From Pyxidicoccus xibeiensis (lineage in GTDB: Bacteria > Myxococcota > Myxococcia > Myxococcales > Myxococcaceae), in assembly GCF_024198175.1 (NCBI RefSeq), contig NZ_JAJVKV010000001.1, forward strand, positions 1 through 64,000: DNA of 64,000 nt. The letters are read 5' to 3'. Within the stretch, counting starts at the first letter, position 1; the number at the start of each line of letters is the position of its first letter. The notes beneath the pieces are model-generated. The model was not told the origin of the DNA. It saw only the letters and a program-made list of their open reading frames with translations, and did not search any database. This document shows positions 8,799-18,493 of this stretch, one piece after another. The position numbers were made by a program, and so were the translations under genes.

Positions 8799-8874
8799 GA
8801 AACTCCTACAGTGAGAACGGACACAGAATAGGCCCGTTTCCACCTGGAGACCAACGGCCTCGAGGCCTGGCAGT

Positions 8875-11800
8875 TCAGAAGGCGAGCGGCAGGGCGAAGG
8901 CCGTGCCGTTCTGGGTCCCCGTGCGGTAGCTGCGTGGCGCACCGATGACGACAGTGTGCGGCACCGTCCCACTGCCCGGCATCAGCGCCAGGTCCTGCCC
9001 CAGCGCGCTGCGCTCCGAGCCGTCACCCACCACCATGAGGTAGGGGGAGAGGGCGCCTTCCTGGCCCCGGCCGCCCGCGTAGAGGAACACGGCGCCGCCG
9101 CCATCCGAGGCCTCCGAGGCCCCCGGCGCGCCCACCAGCAGGTCCGGCACGGAGTCACCGGTGACGTCCCTGCCGCCGGCCAGCGCGGCGCCGAAGCTCA
9201 CCGCGCGGGTGCGGTGCACCAGCGTCACCGGCGTCACGCCATCCCCCAGCGAGCCAATCACCAGCGGGAGGCCCGCGGTGCGCCGCTCGTCCATCTCCCT
9301 GATGAGGTCCGCCTTGTCGAAGAGGAGCACCACCGGCTGCGTCACCCCGTTGAAGGGGAGGCTGGAGGCGCTGATGGCCACGAAGTCGCGCGTGTCGTTC
9401 AGGAACCTGCCGGCCCGGGCAATGCCCACGCCCAGGCCCTGGTTGGCGAGGCTCACCTCGCTGTCGCCGGCGATGCGCAGCACGGTGGGCGTGGTGCGCG
9501 TGCCGCAGCGCGTGCCACCGGTGTCGTAGCCGAAGAGGATGGCCACGCCGGAGCGCGTGCCTTCCGCGTAGCGCCAGGCCAGCTCGTCGCAGCTGTCGCC
9601 GTTCAGGTCCTCCAGCGTCGTCGGCACGGACGTCTGGAGGTTCAGCGACGGCCACGAGTAGACGGGGTCGCAGCCCATGGTCAGCTTCGCCAGCGAGGCG
9701 TCTTCCGGCGCGCGGCCGAGGAACACCTCGAGGCCCTTGTCACGCAGGACGCCGAGGTCCTCCTTGCCGTCGTTGTTGAAGTCGAAGCCGCCGACGACGC
9801 CGCGGCCGATGGAGGAGCGCCTGCACCGGGCGTCCGTGTCCGGCGTGCAGCCGGCAATCTGCGTGGGCGCCCACAGCCGGAAGGCCGGCTTGAAGGTGCC
9901 GTCCGCCTGCCCCAGCGACACCAGCAGGCCGCCCACCGACAGGGTGCCGGTGGTGACACACGCCGCATCCACGCTGGCGTAGGTGCTGGTCAGCTCGGCA
10001 TTCGACGCCGTGGTGCCCGTGCCCGGCACGTAGAAGCCCGTGGCCGCCACCACCAGGTCCTGCCGCCCGTCACCGTTGAAGTCGGTGAAGGCCACGTCCT
10101 GCCCCACGCCGCGGCCCGCCTTGCTGGGAGAGGGGGCGCCCTCCTCCGCAATCCTCGCGGCCGCCGGCTGGCTCACGTCATGCGCGTAGGCCCGGCCGAT
10201 GGACAGCGCGTCACCGTCCCCGTTGGAGCCCGCACCGGACCAGCCCGGCGCGCCCACCGCCGTCATCACCCGGTTCTGCACGCCGCGAGCGATGGCCACC
10301 GTCTCGCCGTAGCGCTCCACGCTCGGCTTCACCGGCACCATGACGCCGGTGCGGGGCCACTCGGCCAGCGACGCACCCGTGCGCTGGTACAGCTCCACCC
10401 GGCCCGTGAAGGCGCCCGTGTCCGACGAGGCCCGCCCGGAGAAGGCCACCAGCACGTTGCCCGACGGCAGGCTCCACGACGCCAGGCCGGAGCCCAGCGT
10501 GTCCGACTTCGCCGTGCCGTTGAGCGTGGCCACCGGCTTGTTGAGGACGGCGCCCTTCGTGAGGGTCGCCAGCGGGTACACCAGCACCTTGCCGCTCCAG
10601 CGCAGCGTGGTGTTGCCGGGGGCGGGCGCGGACGCGCGGGGCGCGCCCAGCAGCAGCTCCGGCCCCGGCGCGCCGTCCACGTCCAGCACCGCCCAGCTGC
10701 GGCCCGCGAGGATGCCGCCCGCGTCGCCGTAGATGCGGGCGAAGGCCTCCTCGCGCTTCACCTGCGGAGGCGTGGCGGCCGGGTCGCCCGCGGGCGTGCG
10801 CTCGCTGAGGTCGAACAGGAGCGCGCCGCCTGCGTCGCCGCCGGACTGGACGCCGCCGCTGGAGCGCAGGTCCGGCGAGTCGAGCTGGTCCGCGACGGCC
10901 AGCAGCAGCGGGGGCCGAGAGCCCTCGCCCGGGACGGCGCCCAGCCGCCACGTGCCCTCGGTGCCGTCCGCGGTGTTGGAGGGCAGCACGTACACGTCCG
11001 GCGAGGCCCGGAAGCGCGAGCCCTCGGCCCGCGCGAAGAAGACGGAGATGGCCACCTGGGAGCCGGACACCGCGCCCTCCGCGTTGTAGCGGGAGATGCG
11101 GCCGAGCGCCGCGAGGTCCACGCGCCCGTCCGCGTTGAGGTCCGCCGCCAGCACGGCGCGCCCCAGGTCCGAGCTGCTGCGCGCCACCAGCGCGCCCTCG
11201 CGCGTCAGGTCCGAGCCGCCCAGCCGCACCGCCGGCAGGTCCGGCACCGGGCTGCTGCTCTCCGAGAGGTAGAGGTCCACCGTGCCGCGCCGGTTGATGG
11301 CCTGCGTGGGCGCCAGGTCTCCCAGCGGCGCGCCCACGGCGAGGTCCGGGTCGCCGTCGCCATCCAGGTCCGCGACGGCCATGCCCGCGCCGAACGCGGC
11401 GTCGCGCAGCAGGCCCGCGAGCTGCAGTCGCAGCGGGGCCGGCGTGCCGCCCTTGAAGGTATAGAGGTACACCGCGCCCGCGTTGTTGACGGCCACGTCC
11501 GCGCCGGGCGAGGACACCACCAGCTCCGCGCGCCCGTCCGCGTCCAGGTCGCCCGCGGCCAGCGCGTCACCGAAGTTGGCCGTGTCCGTGCTGCCGGTGA
11601 GCACCCACGTGGGCTGGGCGGGCAGGCCGTCCGTGCCGCCCTTGAAGATGAAGACGGCGCCGCCGTTGGGCCTGCCCAGGTCGCTCTCGCGCTGGCCCAC
11701 CGCCAGGTCCTGCGTCCCGTCGCCGTCGAAGTCCGCCGTCACCATGGTGGCCGCGTCCGTGAGGCGGCCGTGCGCCTGGCCCGGCCGCGTCAGCTCGGCC

Positions 11801-12609
11801 AGCACGCGCACCGACACCTGCGCCGTCTGCTTGATGAAGGGGTCCGTCGCCGTCAGCACCGTGACGCCGGTGTCGCCGGGCGCGAAGGACAGCCGCCCGT
11901 CCGCCAGCGTCCCGGGGCCCGACACCTTGGCCCAGGTGATGCGGTCCCCGCCGCCGCGCGTGGCCAGCGGCACGGAGCCGCCGGAGGGCACCGCGAGGAA
12001 GGCCGGGTCGCCCGTCAGCTTCGCGCCCGTGCGCACCTGGTACTGCAGCTGCGCCTCGTCGCCCGTGCTCGAGTCGCGCACGGTGAGGATGTCCAGCCCG
12101 TCCCGCGCGCCCGCCGTGTAGACGCCTCCGGGCGTGAGGGTGGCACCGGACTCGCTGCGCGTCAGGGTGTACGAGGCCGAGCCCAACAGCCCGGCCGAGG
12201 CAATCTGGAAGGAGGTGCCCGGCGGCAGCTCCGCGCGCGCGGGGGCCACGTCGAAGGCGGCCACCACCGACACGCTGGCGCGGGCGTCCCCGGGGCACTT
12301 CGCGTCCTCCACGATGAGCGTGTCGGTGGCGGGCGTGCGCCCCGCGACGAAGCGGTTGCCGATGAGCTCTCCCGAGGAGCCGCCCGGCTCCAGCAGGAAG
12401 CGGTACTGGCCGCTCCCGCCGGTGGCCGCCAGCGCCACCGGGCCGGCCACGCGCACGCGCGCGGGCTCCACCGTGAGGGCCAGCGGCGGCAGGCCCGTGC
12501 AGAAGTCCACCGTGGGCGGCAACGGCACCACGCGCGCCTGGTCCGGCTCGTCCGAGCAGGCGGCGGCGAGGAGCGCGAGGAGGGGGGCCGCGCGGGTCAG
12601 TCGAATCAT
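8875..12609 (-). CDS. FG-GAP repeat (integrin-like propeller) lipoprotein
   Basis: 1244 residues with a lipoprotein signal (LLAAAC). Residues about 25-270 look like bacterial Ig-like beta domains. The rest carries at least eight FG-GAP blades with Ca-binding D-x-[DN]-x-D-G-x2-D loops (ADFDGDGTQD, GDLDADGRAE, ADLDGDGDPD, TDFNGDGRQD, FDFNNDGKED and others), often followed by VGAP. Such proteins are large surface or periplasmic adhesin-like scaffolds. It is the last gene of a five-gene operon, 27 bases after the preceding gene. Function in the set is unknown; it may display or bind a polymer or partner. Confidence 0.88.
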   Translation of the reverse strand: MIRLTRAAPLLALLAAACSDEPDQARVVPLPPTVDFCTGLPPLALTVEPARVRVAGPVALAATGGSGQYRFLLEPGGSSGELIGNRFVAGRTPATDTLIVEDAKCPGDARASVSVVAAFDVAPARAELPPGTSFQIASAGLLGSASYTLTRSESGATLTPGGVYTAGARDGLDILTVRDSSTGDEAQLQYQVRTGAKLTGDPAFLAVPSGGSVPLATRGGGDRITWAKVSGPGTLADGRLSFAPGDTGVTVLTATDPFIKQTAQVSVRVLAELTRPGQAHGRLTDAATMVTADFDGDGTQDLAVGQRESDLGRPNGGAVFIFKGGTDGLPAQPTWVLTGSTDTANFGDALAAGDLDADGRAELVVSSPGADVAVNNAGAVYLYTFKGGTPAPLRLQLAGLLRDAAFGAGMAVADLDGDGDPDLAVGAPLGDLAPTQAINRRGTVDLYLSESSSPVPDLPAVRLGGSDLTREGALVARSSSDLGRAVLAADLNADGRVDLAALGRISRYNAEGAVSGSQVAISVFFARAEGSRFRASPDVYVLPSNTADGTEGTWRLGAVPGEGSRPPLLLAVADQLDSPDLRSSGGVQSGGDAGGALLFDLSERTPAGDPAATPPQVKREEAFARIYGDAGGILAGRSWAVLDVDGAPGPELLLGAPRASAPAPGNTTLRWSGKVLVYPLATLTKGAVLNKPVATLNGTAKSDTLGSGLASWSLPSGNVLVAFSGRASSDTGAFTGRVELYQRTGASLAEWPRTGVMVPVKPSVERYGETVAIARGVQNRVMTAVGAPGWSGAGSNGDGDALSIGRAYAHDVSQPAAARIAEEGAPSPSKAGRGVGQDVAFTDFNGDGRQDLVVAATGFYVPGTGTTASNAELTSTYASVDAACVTTGTLSVGGLLVSLGQADGTFKPAFRLWAPTQIAGCTPDTDARCRRSSIGRGVVGGFDFNNDGKEDLGVLRDKGLEVFLGRAPEDASLAKLTMGCDPVYSWPSLNLQTSVPTTLEDLNGDSCDELAWRYAEGTRSGVAILFGYDTGGTRCGTRTTPTVLRIAGDSEVSLANQGLGVGIARAGRFLNDTRDFVAISASSLPFNGVTQPVVLLFDKADLIREMDERRTAGLPLVIGSLGDGVTPVTLVHRTRAVSFGAALAGGRDVTGDSVPDLLVGAPGASEASDGGGAVFLYAGGRGQEGALSPYLMVVGDGSERSALGQDLALMPGSGTVPHTVVIGAPRSYRTGTQNGTAFALPLAF

Positions 12610-12636
12610 GTCGGGTGCCTCGGGGGGACGGCTGCT

Positions 12637-14175
12637 TCAGGGCTTCGCGCCGGACGCGGCCCAGCGCTGGATGAGGGTGATGAGCTGCGGATCCAACGGC
12701 CCGTCAGCGGGCATGCGCTTCTCCCGGACGGCGGCGGTGATGGAGGCCGCGTTGGCCTGCCAAAGCTCGTAGGTGTTGAGCGGCCGGCCCGGACTGGTGG
12801 TGTGGCACTTCGCGCAGCGTGACTCGTGGACGGGACGGATGTCCACCGCCCAGCTCACCGGCCCGGAGGACACCGGCTGGTAGTCGAAGGGCACGGAGCG
12901 CCGCGCCTCGCTGCCGTCCGCGAAGCGCGCCACCACGTCGAGCGCGTGACGCCCGGCGTCCAGGCCCGCGAAGGAGTACGCCTTGAGCGTGCCATCCGCC
13001 TCCGCGCCACCCAGGCTGTACTCGGGCCCGGTGGCCGGCACCTCCACTCCGCTCAGCCGGAAGAAGATGCGCTCGGGCGGCGTGCCCGGCGGCGGCACCG
13101 CGCGGACGACCAGGCCGTCCTCCACCACCTGCATTCCCTGGTGCAGCCCCGTCACGCGCGGCGCCGGCGAGCGGCTGAGGGCCACCGTCGCACCGCCGAG
13201 CTGCACCCACGCGGTGCCGGCCTCGTCCACGGCGAGGAAGCGCAGCTCTCGCGTGTCCAGGTCCGACACCTCGCCCCACGCGCCCGTGGCGGCGTCCGCG
13301 TCGTACAGGAACAGCGCGTCGCTCGACTTCACCCACATGAAGCGGCCCGCCGCGAGCAGCTGCACCGGCTGCTCCCCCAGGTCCACCCGGTGCCAGGCCT
13401 CGCGCGTGCGGCGCAGCAGGCCCTGGTTGGTGAGCAGCCACAGCTCTCCCGCCGTGCCCACCGCCGGGCCCAGGCCCGCCAGCGACTCGACGACCTCGCC
13501 CTTGTCCAGCGGCGCGCTCGCGTCGCGCACCTGGTAGCTGGTGGCGCCGGTGGCCACCGCCACGCTCAGCTTCCCGTCGCGCAGGAACCACACGCCCGGC
13601 GAGCCATCCGCCGCTGGGGCCGCCGCCATCGCGGTGATGCCCGTCAGCGGCTCGCCGCCCACCTTCAGCGCGGACAGCGTGCCCTCCTGCAGCCGGTACA
13701 GGCCGCTGGTGTGCGCCAGCCACACCGCGCCGTCGGCCGACTGCGCGGTGGCGGTGACACCCGGCGCCAGCGCGGTGCGCCAGGGCGGGGCGATGAGCCA
13801 GCCCGACTCGGCGAGGAACAGGCCATTCTGCGCCTCCACCAGCGCGCTGTGGGGCCCCAGCCGGAAGACGCCCGTCACCGGGCCCGCCTCCACGGTGTTG
13901 CCCGGGTGCGGCTCCAGCGCGCCGCGAGAGCCGTCCAGCCGCAGCCGGACGAGCCCTCCCGCGGCGCTGGCGAAGACGCCGCCGCCGGACTGGTCCGCGA
14001 AGCCCGGCGCCGCCGCGAGCGCCACGCTGGCCTGGACCTGGGCCGGGCGGAAGGGCGCCGGCTTGGGCCGGTCCAGCGGGTTGGCGTCTTCACCGCACGC
14101 GCCGGACAGCACGGCGGTGAAGACCAGGAGCGACAGGGAGACGACGGAGGAGGACGTCCTCGGATGGGTGCTCAT
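12637..14175 (-). CDS. Propeller-like lipoprotein with C-terminal c-type haem motif
   Basis: 512 residues. Signal peptide with lipobox S-G-A-C. Residues about 40-330 form repeats with Trp and Gly pairs (GLVRLRLDGS, AVWLAHTSGLYRL, AGTAWVQLGG) that look like two-component-regulator or NHL-type propeller blades. A beta-sandwich segment follows. The C-terminus carries a c-type haem motif (Cys454, Cys457, His458 in ESRCAKCHT) and the segment KRMPADGPLDPQLITLIQRW, as in exported monohaem domains of planctomycete-type cytochromes. Fourth gene of the operon. No strong ribosome site is seen, consistent with translational coupling (13 bases after the previous stop). Confidence 0.75.
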   Translation of the reverse strand: MSTHPRTSSSVVSLSLLVFTAVLSGACGEDANPLDRPKPAPFRPAQVQASVALAAAPGFADQSGGGVFASAAGGLVRLRLDGSRGALEPHPGNTVEAGPVTGVFRLGPHSALVEAQNGLFLAESGWLIAPPWRTALAPGVTATAQSADGAVWLAHTSGLYRLQEGTLSALKVGGEPLTGITAMAAAPAADGSPGVWFLRDGKLSVAVATGATSYQVRDASAPLDKGEVVESLAGLGPAVGTAGELWLLTNQGLLRRTREAWHRVDLGEQPVQLLAAGRFMWVKSSDALFLYDADAATGAWGEVSDLDTRELRFLAVDEAGTAWVQLGGATVALSRSPAPRVTGLHQGMQVVEDGLVVRAVPPPGTPPERIFFRLSGVEVPATGPEYSLGGAEADGTLKAYSFAGLDAGRHALDVVARFADGSEARRSVPFDYQPVSSGPVSWAVDIRPVHESRCAKCHTTSPGRPLNTYELWQANAASITAAVREKRMPADGPLDPQLITLIQRWAASGAKP

Positions 14176-14188
14176 GACGGTCGACGGC

Positions 14189-15592
14189 TCAGGCGAGGAT
14201 GGTGCGCAGGGGCTCCACGCGGGTGATGCTGTAGTCCAGCTTCGCCGAGGCGAGGACGGAGGCGATGACGTGCTCGGGGAAGATGTTCTCCCCGTTCGGG
14301 TCCGCCGCGCCGGTGCGCAAATCGAACCGGCCCGGCGACATGCCGATGTCGCCGCTCTTGCCGAAGACGGTGTTGTGCTTGAAGCCCGCGCCCATCAGCA
14401 GCGCGGAGCTGCACAGGTGGTGGTCGCGGCCGCCGGAGGCGTTGATGAGCGGCGTGCGGGAGAACTCGGAGAACACCATGATGGTGGTGTGGTCCATGAA
14501 GTTGCCGCCGGACGGGTGGGCGCTGGAGCGCAGGTCCTCCACCAGGCTGGCCAGCGCGTCGAAGCCGCGGCGCTGGTTGTTGGCGTGGGTGAGCTGGCTG
14601 CCGAAGTGCGTGTCCAGGCCGCCCGTGAGGTTGATGGTGACGCACTGGGCGATGCCGCGCTTGAGCGCGGTGGCCACCGTGGCCGCGCGGCCCTTCTCGC
14701 TGTCCACGTCCGCCTGGCTGTTGAGGCCGTAGCGGCTGCGCACCGCCGCCATCTCCGGCAGCGTGGTGTCGAGGAACTGGAAGGCCTTCTCCAGCCCCTG
14801 CGACTGCACCAGCCGCATCTGGTCCTGGCTGTTGGCGTAGGTGGTGCCCACGCCGCGGGTGCCGTACGCGGCCTGCTCGCAGTTGACGGGCTGGCCGCGG
14901 AAGTCGAGCAGCTGCTTCTCGATTTCGCTGTCCAGCTGCTGGCTGGCCGGCCGCAGCGTGAGCAGCAGGTCGTCCCGGCGGCTGACGCGCAGCGCGTTGG
15001 CGTAGCCCCCGTAGCGGTCGTTGTACGACTCCACGTTGTAGGAGATGGAGGCGATGGGCACCCGCGGCTTCATCTGGCCGACGATTTCCGTCGCCGTGGA
15101 GGAGCCGCGCGCGGCGCTGCCGATGGGAATCTTGCCGGTGAGGAAGTAGCGGTAGCCCACCTCGTGGCCCAGCGTGTTCATGTTGATGCCGCGAATCACG
15201 GTCATCAAGTCGTAGTGGTCCGCGAGCCGGCCCACCGCCGGTCCGAAGTCGATGTTCGGCCGGCCCGCGCCGGGGCGCTCGTTGGGGATGATGGGGCGCG
15301 ACTGGAAGCGCGAGTCGTTGATGAGGTTGTAGCCGGGCAGAATCTTCGTCTCGGCGGCGCGGTCCGGGGTGAACTCGTCCGGGTCTCTCGGGTCGAAGGC
15401 GAGCAGCTGGTCCCAGCCTCCGGAGAAATAGACGAAGACGAAGCAGCGGTCCGCGGGGGCCAGCTCCGCGGCCTGGGCGAAGGCGCGGAAGGGCACGCCG
15501 CCCAGCAGCGTGGAGCCCATGAAGCCGGCGGCGGCCTTGAGGAAGGTGCGGCGCTCGGGACGGTGGTTCTCGTCGTGGCGGTTGTTCTTCAT
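14189..15592 (-). CDS. Tat-exported DUF1501 protein
   Basis: 467 residues from the ATG at 15592 (GGAG upstream). The twin-arginine signal RRTFLKAAAGF lies at about 13-23, followed by a hydrophobic stretch ending AFAQA. The mature part begins FVFVYFSGGWDQ, the usual DUF1501 start, and has VFSEFSRTPLINASGGRDHH near the C-terminus, matching the sulfatase/alkaline-phosphatase-like core of DUF1501. Activity is unproven in the family. DUF1501 proteins are usually encoded beside a DUF1549/DUF1588-type cytochrome-like protein, exactly as here. Folded export by Tat suggests a cofactor. Confidence 0.85.
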   Translation of the reverse strand: MKNNRHDENHRPERRTFLKAAAGFMGSTLLGGVPFRAFAQAAELAPADRCFVFVYFSGGWDQLLAFDPRDPDEFTPDRAAETKILPGYNLINDSRFQSRPIIPNERPGAGRPNIDFGPAVGRLADHYDLMTVIRGINMNTLGHEVGYRYFLTGKIPIGSAARGSSTATEIVGQMKPRVPIASISYNVESYNDRYGGYANALRVSRRDDLLLTLRPASQQLDSEIEKQLLDFRGQPVNCEQAAYGTRGVGTTYANSQDQMRLVQSQGLEKAFQFLDTTLPEMAAVRSRYGLNSQADVDSEKGRAATVATALKRGIAQCVTINLTGGLDTHFGSQLTHANNQRRGFDALASLVEDLRSSAHPSGGNFMDHTTIMVFSEFSRTPLINASGGRDHHLCSSALLMGAGFKHNTVFGKSGDIGMSPGRFDLRTGAADPNGENIFPEHVIASVLASAKLDYSITRVEPLRTILA

Positions 15593-15609
15593 CGCAGTCA
15601 CTCCGAGGC

Positions 15610-16305
15610 TCAGTAGGTGATGAAGCGCGGGTCGGTCAGCATGGCGATGCACACCACCGCCAGCACCTGGTCCCGCCGCTTGGGATTCGTGTTGAGGGAC
15701 TCCACCCGGGCCGCGGCCTGGGTGAAGAGGGTGACCCACTTCGTCAGCTCCTCGCCTTCCAGGGGAGCACCCCAGAAGCGCGTGGAGTTGTAGACGAGGT
15801 ACTCGCGCACCTGCGCGTCGGTCAGCTTGCGCAGGTCACCCCAGGCGCCGGGCAGCGTGCGGCTGAGCGTGCGCAGCGAGGGGTCCGTCAGCTTCACCTC
15901 GGCATCCGCCTGCTTGAGGCAGGTGTAGCGGGCGCCGTCCTCGAGGAACTTGGCGAACACGAGGTTGGGCTCGGTGTTCTCGTTGACGACGAGGGCGTAG
16001 TCCGCGCGGCCCAGGGAGGTGGCGCGCGCGTCGATGCCGTCGCGGCCGTCGTCGGTAATCCACCGGCGGCCGACGGCGTGGAAGATGGCCGCGTCCAGCT
16101 GGGCCACGGTGAGCCGGCGCGGAGCGCGGCCCACGCTGCCGTTCTGGGCCTCGGGGTCCGGCAGGGGCTCGAAGTCACCGGGCTGGTGGGGGTTGGGGAC
16201 GGGCTCCAGCTGGCCGTCGAGCGGAGGCGGGACGGTGTTCTCCTCGGACTTCGTGCAGCCGGAGGCCAGCGCGAGCAGCGCGGCGGTCAGGACAAGGCGG
16301 CGCAT
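15610..16305 (-). CDS. Small exported lipoprotein of the DUF1501 operon
   Basis: 231 residues, lipobox A-S-G-C at about residue 17. A Pro-rich spacer (EPVPNPHQPGDFEPLPDPE) is followed by RRLTVAQLDAAIFHAVGRRW, which resembles the start of DUF1587/DUF1592-type domains of planctomycete cytochrome proteins. The C-terminal half is helical and has DPRFITY at its end. Its start codon shares one base with the stop of the upstream gene (TGATG), and GGAGG lies within that gene. Not assigned to a known function; co-translation suggests complex formation with the neighbouring haem-motif protein. Confidence 0.65.
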   Translation of the reverse strand: MRRLVLTAALLALASGCTKSEENTVPPPLDGQLEPVPNPHQPGDFEPLPDPEAQNGSVGRAPRRLTVAQLDAAIFHAVGRRWITDDGRDGIDARATSLGRADYALVVNENTEPNLVFAKFLEDGARYTCLKQADAEVKLTDPSLRTLSRTLPGAWGDLRKLTDAQVREYLVYNSTRFWGAPLEGEELTKWVTLFTQAAARVESLNTNPKRRDQVLAVVCIAMLTDPRFITY

Positions 16306-18323
16306 CAGTCGATCCTCCGGTAGGCGTCGGTCGTCACGACCCGCTCGATGAGCGACTTCAGCTTGTGGCCGCTCCTGGCGAAGTCCTGGGAGAGCGGCGT
16401 CAGGTACATGCGCTGCTCCTCCGCCGACATCGGCCGGCCGAGGAACTCGTTCCAGATGCGCTTCACCGTGCAGCGCTCCAAATCACCCGTCTGCAGCATG
16501 CGCTGGACGAGCAGCTGGGGGCCGGCCTCGATGTTCTGCTCCTCGTCGGGCGTGCGGTAGAGGTACGTCTTGAGCATGCCCAGGCTGCTGGCGCCGTCGC
16601 CGTCATAGGCCTGCATGACGTACTGGTTGCACTCGCCGCCGCAGCTGGTGTCGCCGTTGAGGGCGCAGTCGCGGCACTTCGGGTCGAAGCGAGGGAACTG
16701 GTCCGGCGGGAGGAACTGCGCGCCGCGCTCGGCGTAGCGGCCCCAGTGGGCGCCGGTGGGCTCAATCGTCGCGTGGCAGTAGTTGCAGCCGCAGCGCACC
16801 GCGAGGTTGTTCTCCCGGTTGCAGGAGTCCTCGGGCGCGGGCAGCGAGCCCTCCGCGGGCGGGGAGAACGTCTTGCAGAGGAAGGCCTCGTAGAAGTGGT
16901 TCACCCGCGCGCGCTGGGTGGGGAAGCGGTAGAGGAAGGCGGGCGTGGTGAGCACGCCGGAGTGCGCCGCGTCGCGCGTGTACTCCGCCCAGGCGCCGTT
17001 CTCCTCGTAGGGGATGGCGGGCACCGCGGCCAGGTCCGTGGGCGCGGAGACGTTGAAGATGCCCGCGCCCTGCCGCTGCCGGTAGTACTCCGACAGGGTG
17101 CCGTTCACGAAGGAGCGGCGCGTGGTGAGGATGTTGAAGTAGGGCTCGTCCCGCTTCACCACGGACTCGGCGATGCGCAGCGGCTCCTCGTTGAAGGCGA
17201 CCACGCGCATGTCGTGCACGCTGCGCACGTTCTGGGGCTGGCCGAGGTTGCCCACCTCGCAGCGGCGCAGCTTGTCGCCGCAGCCGCAGGTGCGGTCGCC
17301 GGTGAAGCGCGCCGCCTCGCAGGAGGCCAGGGTCCACGGGTTGACGCTGTTGTTCTGCGCTTCGATGGCGCACACCTTCACGGTGGCGGGCGTGCCGGCG
17401 GTGGCCCAGAAGGGCTGGGGCGCCATCACGAAGCCCTCGCGCTGGATGCAGCCGCGGCGGGGCGTGTAGTTGCCCTTCACGCCGTCGCGCCACTCCAGGT
17501 CCAGCGTGCAGCGCTTCAGCTCCGTCAGCGACGGGCGCGAGGCGGGGTTGGGGTGCTCGAAGGCGACGATGCGGCCGGCCTCCAGCTTCTCCACCGTCAG
17601 CGCCGCGGTGGCCGTCCGGCCCGGGTCCGGAAGGCACATGAACGAGTCCTTGTTCGCCCCCTGCACGTCACAGAAGTAGACGTACTTGCCCCAGACGGCG
17701 TGGTCCCGGACCTGGGCGCACGTGGTCACCTGGTTTGCGCCGGCGGTGAAGGTGGCCAGCGGCGTGCACTGGTAGAGGTTCTCGTCGTAGTCGAACGTGA
17801 CGGGCATCGGCACCTGGCGCTCGTCCCGGCACGTCAGCACGCGCTCGCGCAGGGGGGCCGCGTGGGCGTCCGGGTTCACCGCCGTGAGGCAGGCGGACTG
17901 CTCGATGGTGGACTCGCAGCCAGCGCCATTGACGCCGCGCAGCGCGCTGGCGCTGTTGTTGCCCAGGTAGAGGGGGCTGGTCTCCGCGCCGGAACCGCTC
18001 ATGCGCGAGTTGCCGTTGTCGAAGACGCTGGCGGACAGGTTCGCTCGCAGCAGCGCGCGGTGGTACGCCCGCATGCGGCCGTGGAACTCGTCCTTCTCCA
18101 TCATGGCGCGGATGTCGTCCGAGCCGATGGCGCCCTTGGCCTGGATGGCCCGGTACTCCTCATAGGTCGGGGGACGGCCCAACAGGTCCAACGACAACTG
18201 CCGGAGGTGCCGCTCCAGGGGCACCTTCGCGACGGGCGCACAGACGGCTTCCTCGGCGGAAGCAGGTGTGGCCAGAACGAAGGCGGCGCCGGCCAGGGCG
18301 GCAAGGCAACGCACACGGTCCAA
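16305..18323 (-). CDS. DUF1549/DUF1588-like exported protein with haem motif
   Basis: 672 residues, first gene of the operon. I chose a TTG start at 18323 because GGAGG lies six bases before it; a GTG nine bases later would also keep the signal peptide (ending TPASA). Residues about 35-100 (LRQLSLDLLGRPPTYEEYRAI) match the DUF1549-type opening. Residues 511-525 carry a CxxCH motif (Cys513, Cys516, His517 in CGCNYCHATIEPTG), the DUF1588-type haem site. Cys-rich strings (CGCGDKLRRC, CNRENN, CRDCALNGDTSCGGEC) suggest disulfides or further metal sites. Probably a secreted electron carrier or oxidoreductase partner of the DUF1501 protein. Confidence 0.75.
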   Translation of the reverse strand: MDRVRCLAALAGAAFVLATPASAEEAVCAPVAKVPLERHLRQLSLDLLGRPPTYEEYRAIQAKGAIGSDDIRAMMEKDEFHGRMRAYHRALLRANLSASVFDNGNSRMSGSGAETSPLYLGNNSASALRGVNGAGCESTIEQSACLTAVNPDAHAAPLRERVLTCRDERQVPMPVTFDYDENLYQCTPLATFTAGANQVTTCAQVRDHAVWGKYVYFCDVQGANKDSFMCLPDPGRTATAALTVEKLEAGRIVAFEHPNPASRPSLTELKRCTLDLEWRDGVKGNYTPRRGCIQREGFVMAPQPFWATAGTPATVKVCAIEAQNNSVNPWTLASCEAARFTGDRTCGCGDKLRRCEVGNLGQPQNVRSVHDMRVVAFNEEPLRIAESVVKRDEPYFNILTTRRSFVNGTLSEYYRQRQGAGIFNVSAPTDLAAVPAIPYEENGAWAEYTRDAAHSGVLTTPAFLYRFPTQRARVNHFYEAFLCKTFSPPAEGSLPAPEDSCNRENNLAVRCGCNYCHATIEPTGAHWGRYAERGAQFLPPDQFPRFDPKCRDCALNGDTSCGGECNQYVMQAYDGDGASSLGMLKTYLYRTPDEEQNIEAGPQLLVQRMLQTGDLERCTVKRIWNEFLGRPMSAEEQRMYLTPLSQDFARSGHKLKSLIERVVTTDAYRRID

Positions 18324-18363
18324 AGGGGACCTCCGAGAGGGGGGTCGGGGGTGACCAATTCCC

Positions 18364-18393
18364 AGTATGCAAGAATTACCTGTTGAAGATCAA
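18364..18393 (-). promoter_or_regulatory. Candidate sigma70-type promoter of the DUF1501 operon
   Basis: On the minus strand TTGATC (18393-18388) and CATACT (18369-18364) are separated by 18 bases and lie about 40 bases before the first gene. This is the most AT-rich part of the surroundings, shared with the divergent DUF420 gene. Confidence 0.4.
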
Positions 18394-18493
18394 ACGATGG
18401 GTAAACAAAACCTCATCCGACATGTGCGCCCGGGTGGTTTCCCCGAGTGAGCCGTGGTTGCAACGCATTGCAGGCCGGGAGAGATAGGAAGAC

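Noticed and set aside
8956-12822. 1288-codon open frame on the plus strand over the FG-GAP and cytochrome-like genes
   Set aside because: Antisense shadow of high-GC coding DNA: low-complexity Arg/His/Ala sequence, while the minus strand has clear FG-GAP motifs.
13541-15616. Plus-strand 691-codon frame over the DUF1501 gene
   Set aside because: Shadow; the opposite strand has a Tat signal and conserved DUF1501 motifs.
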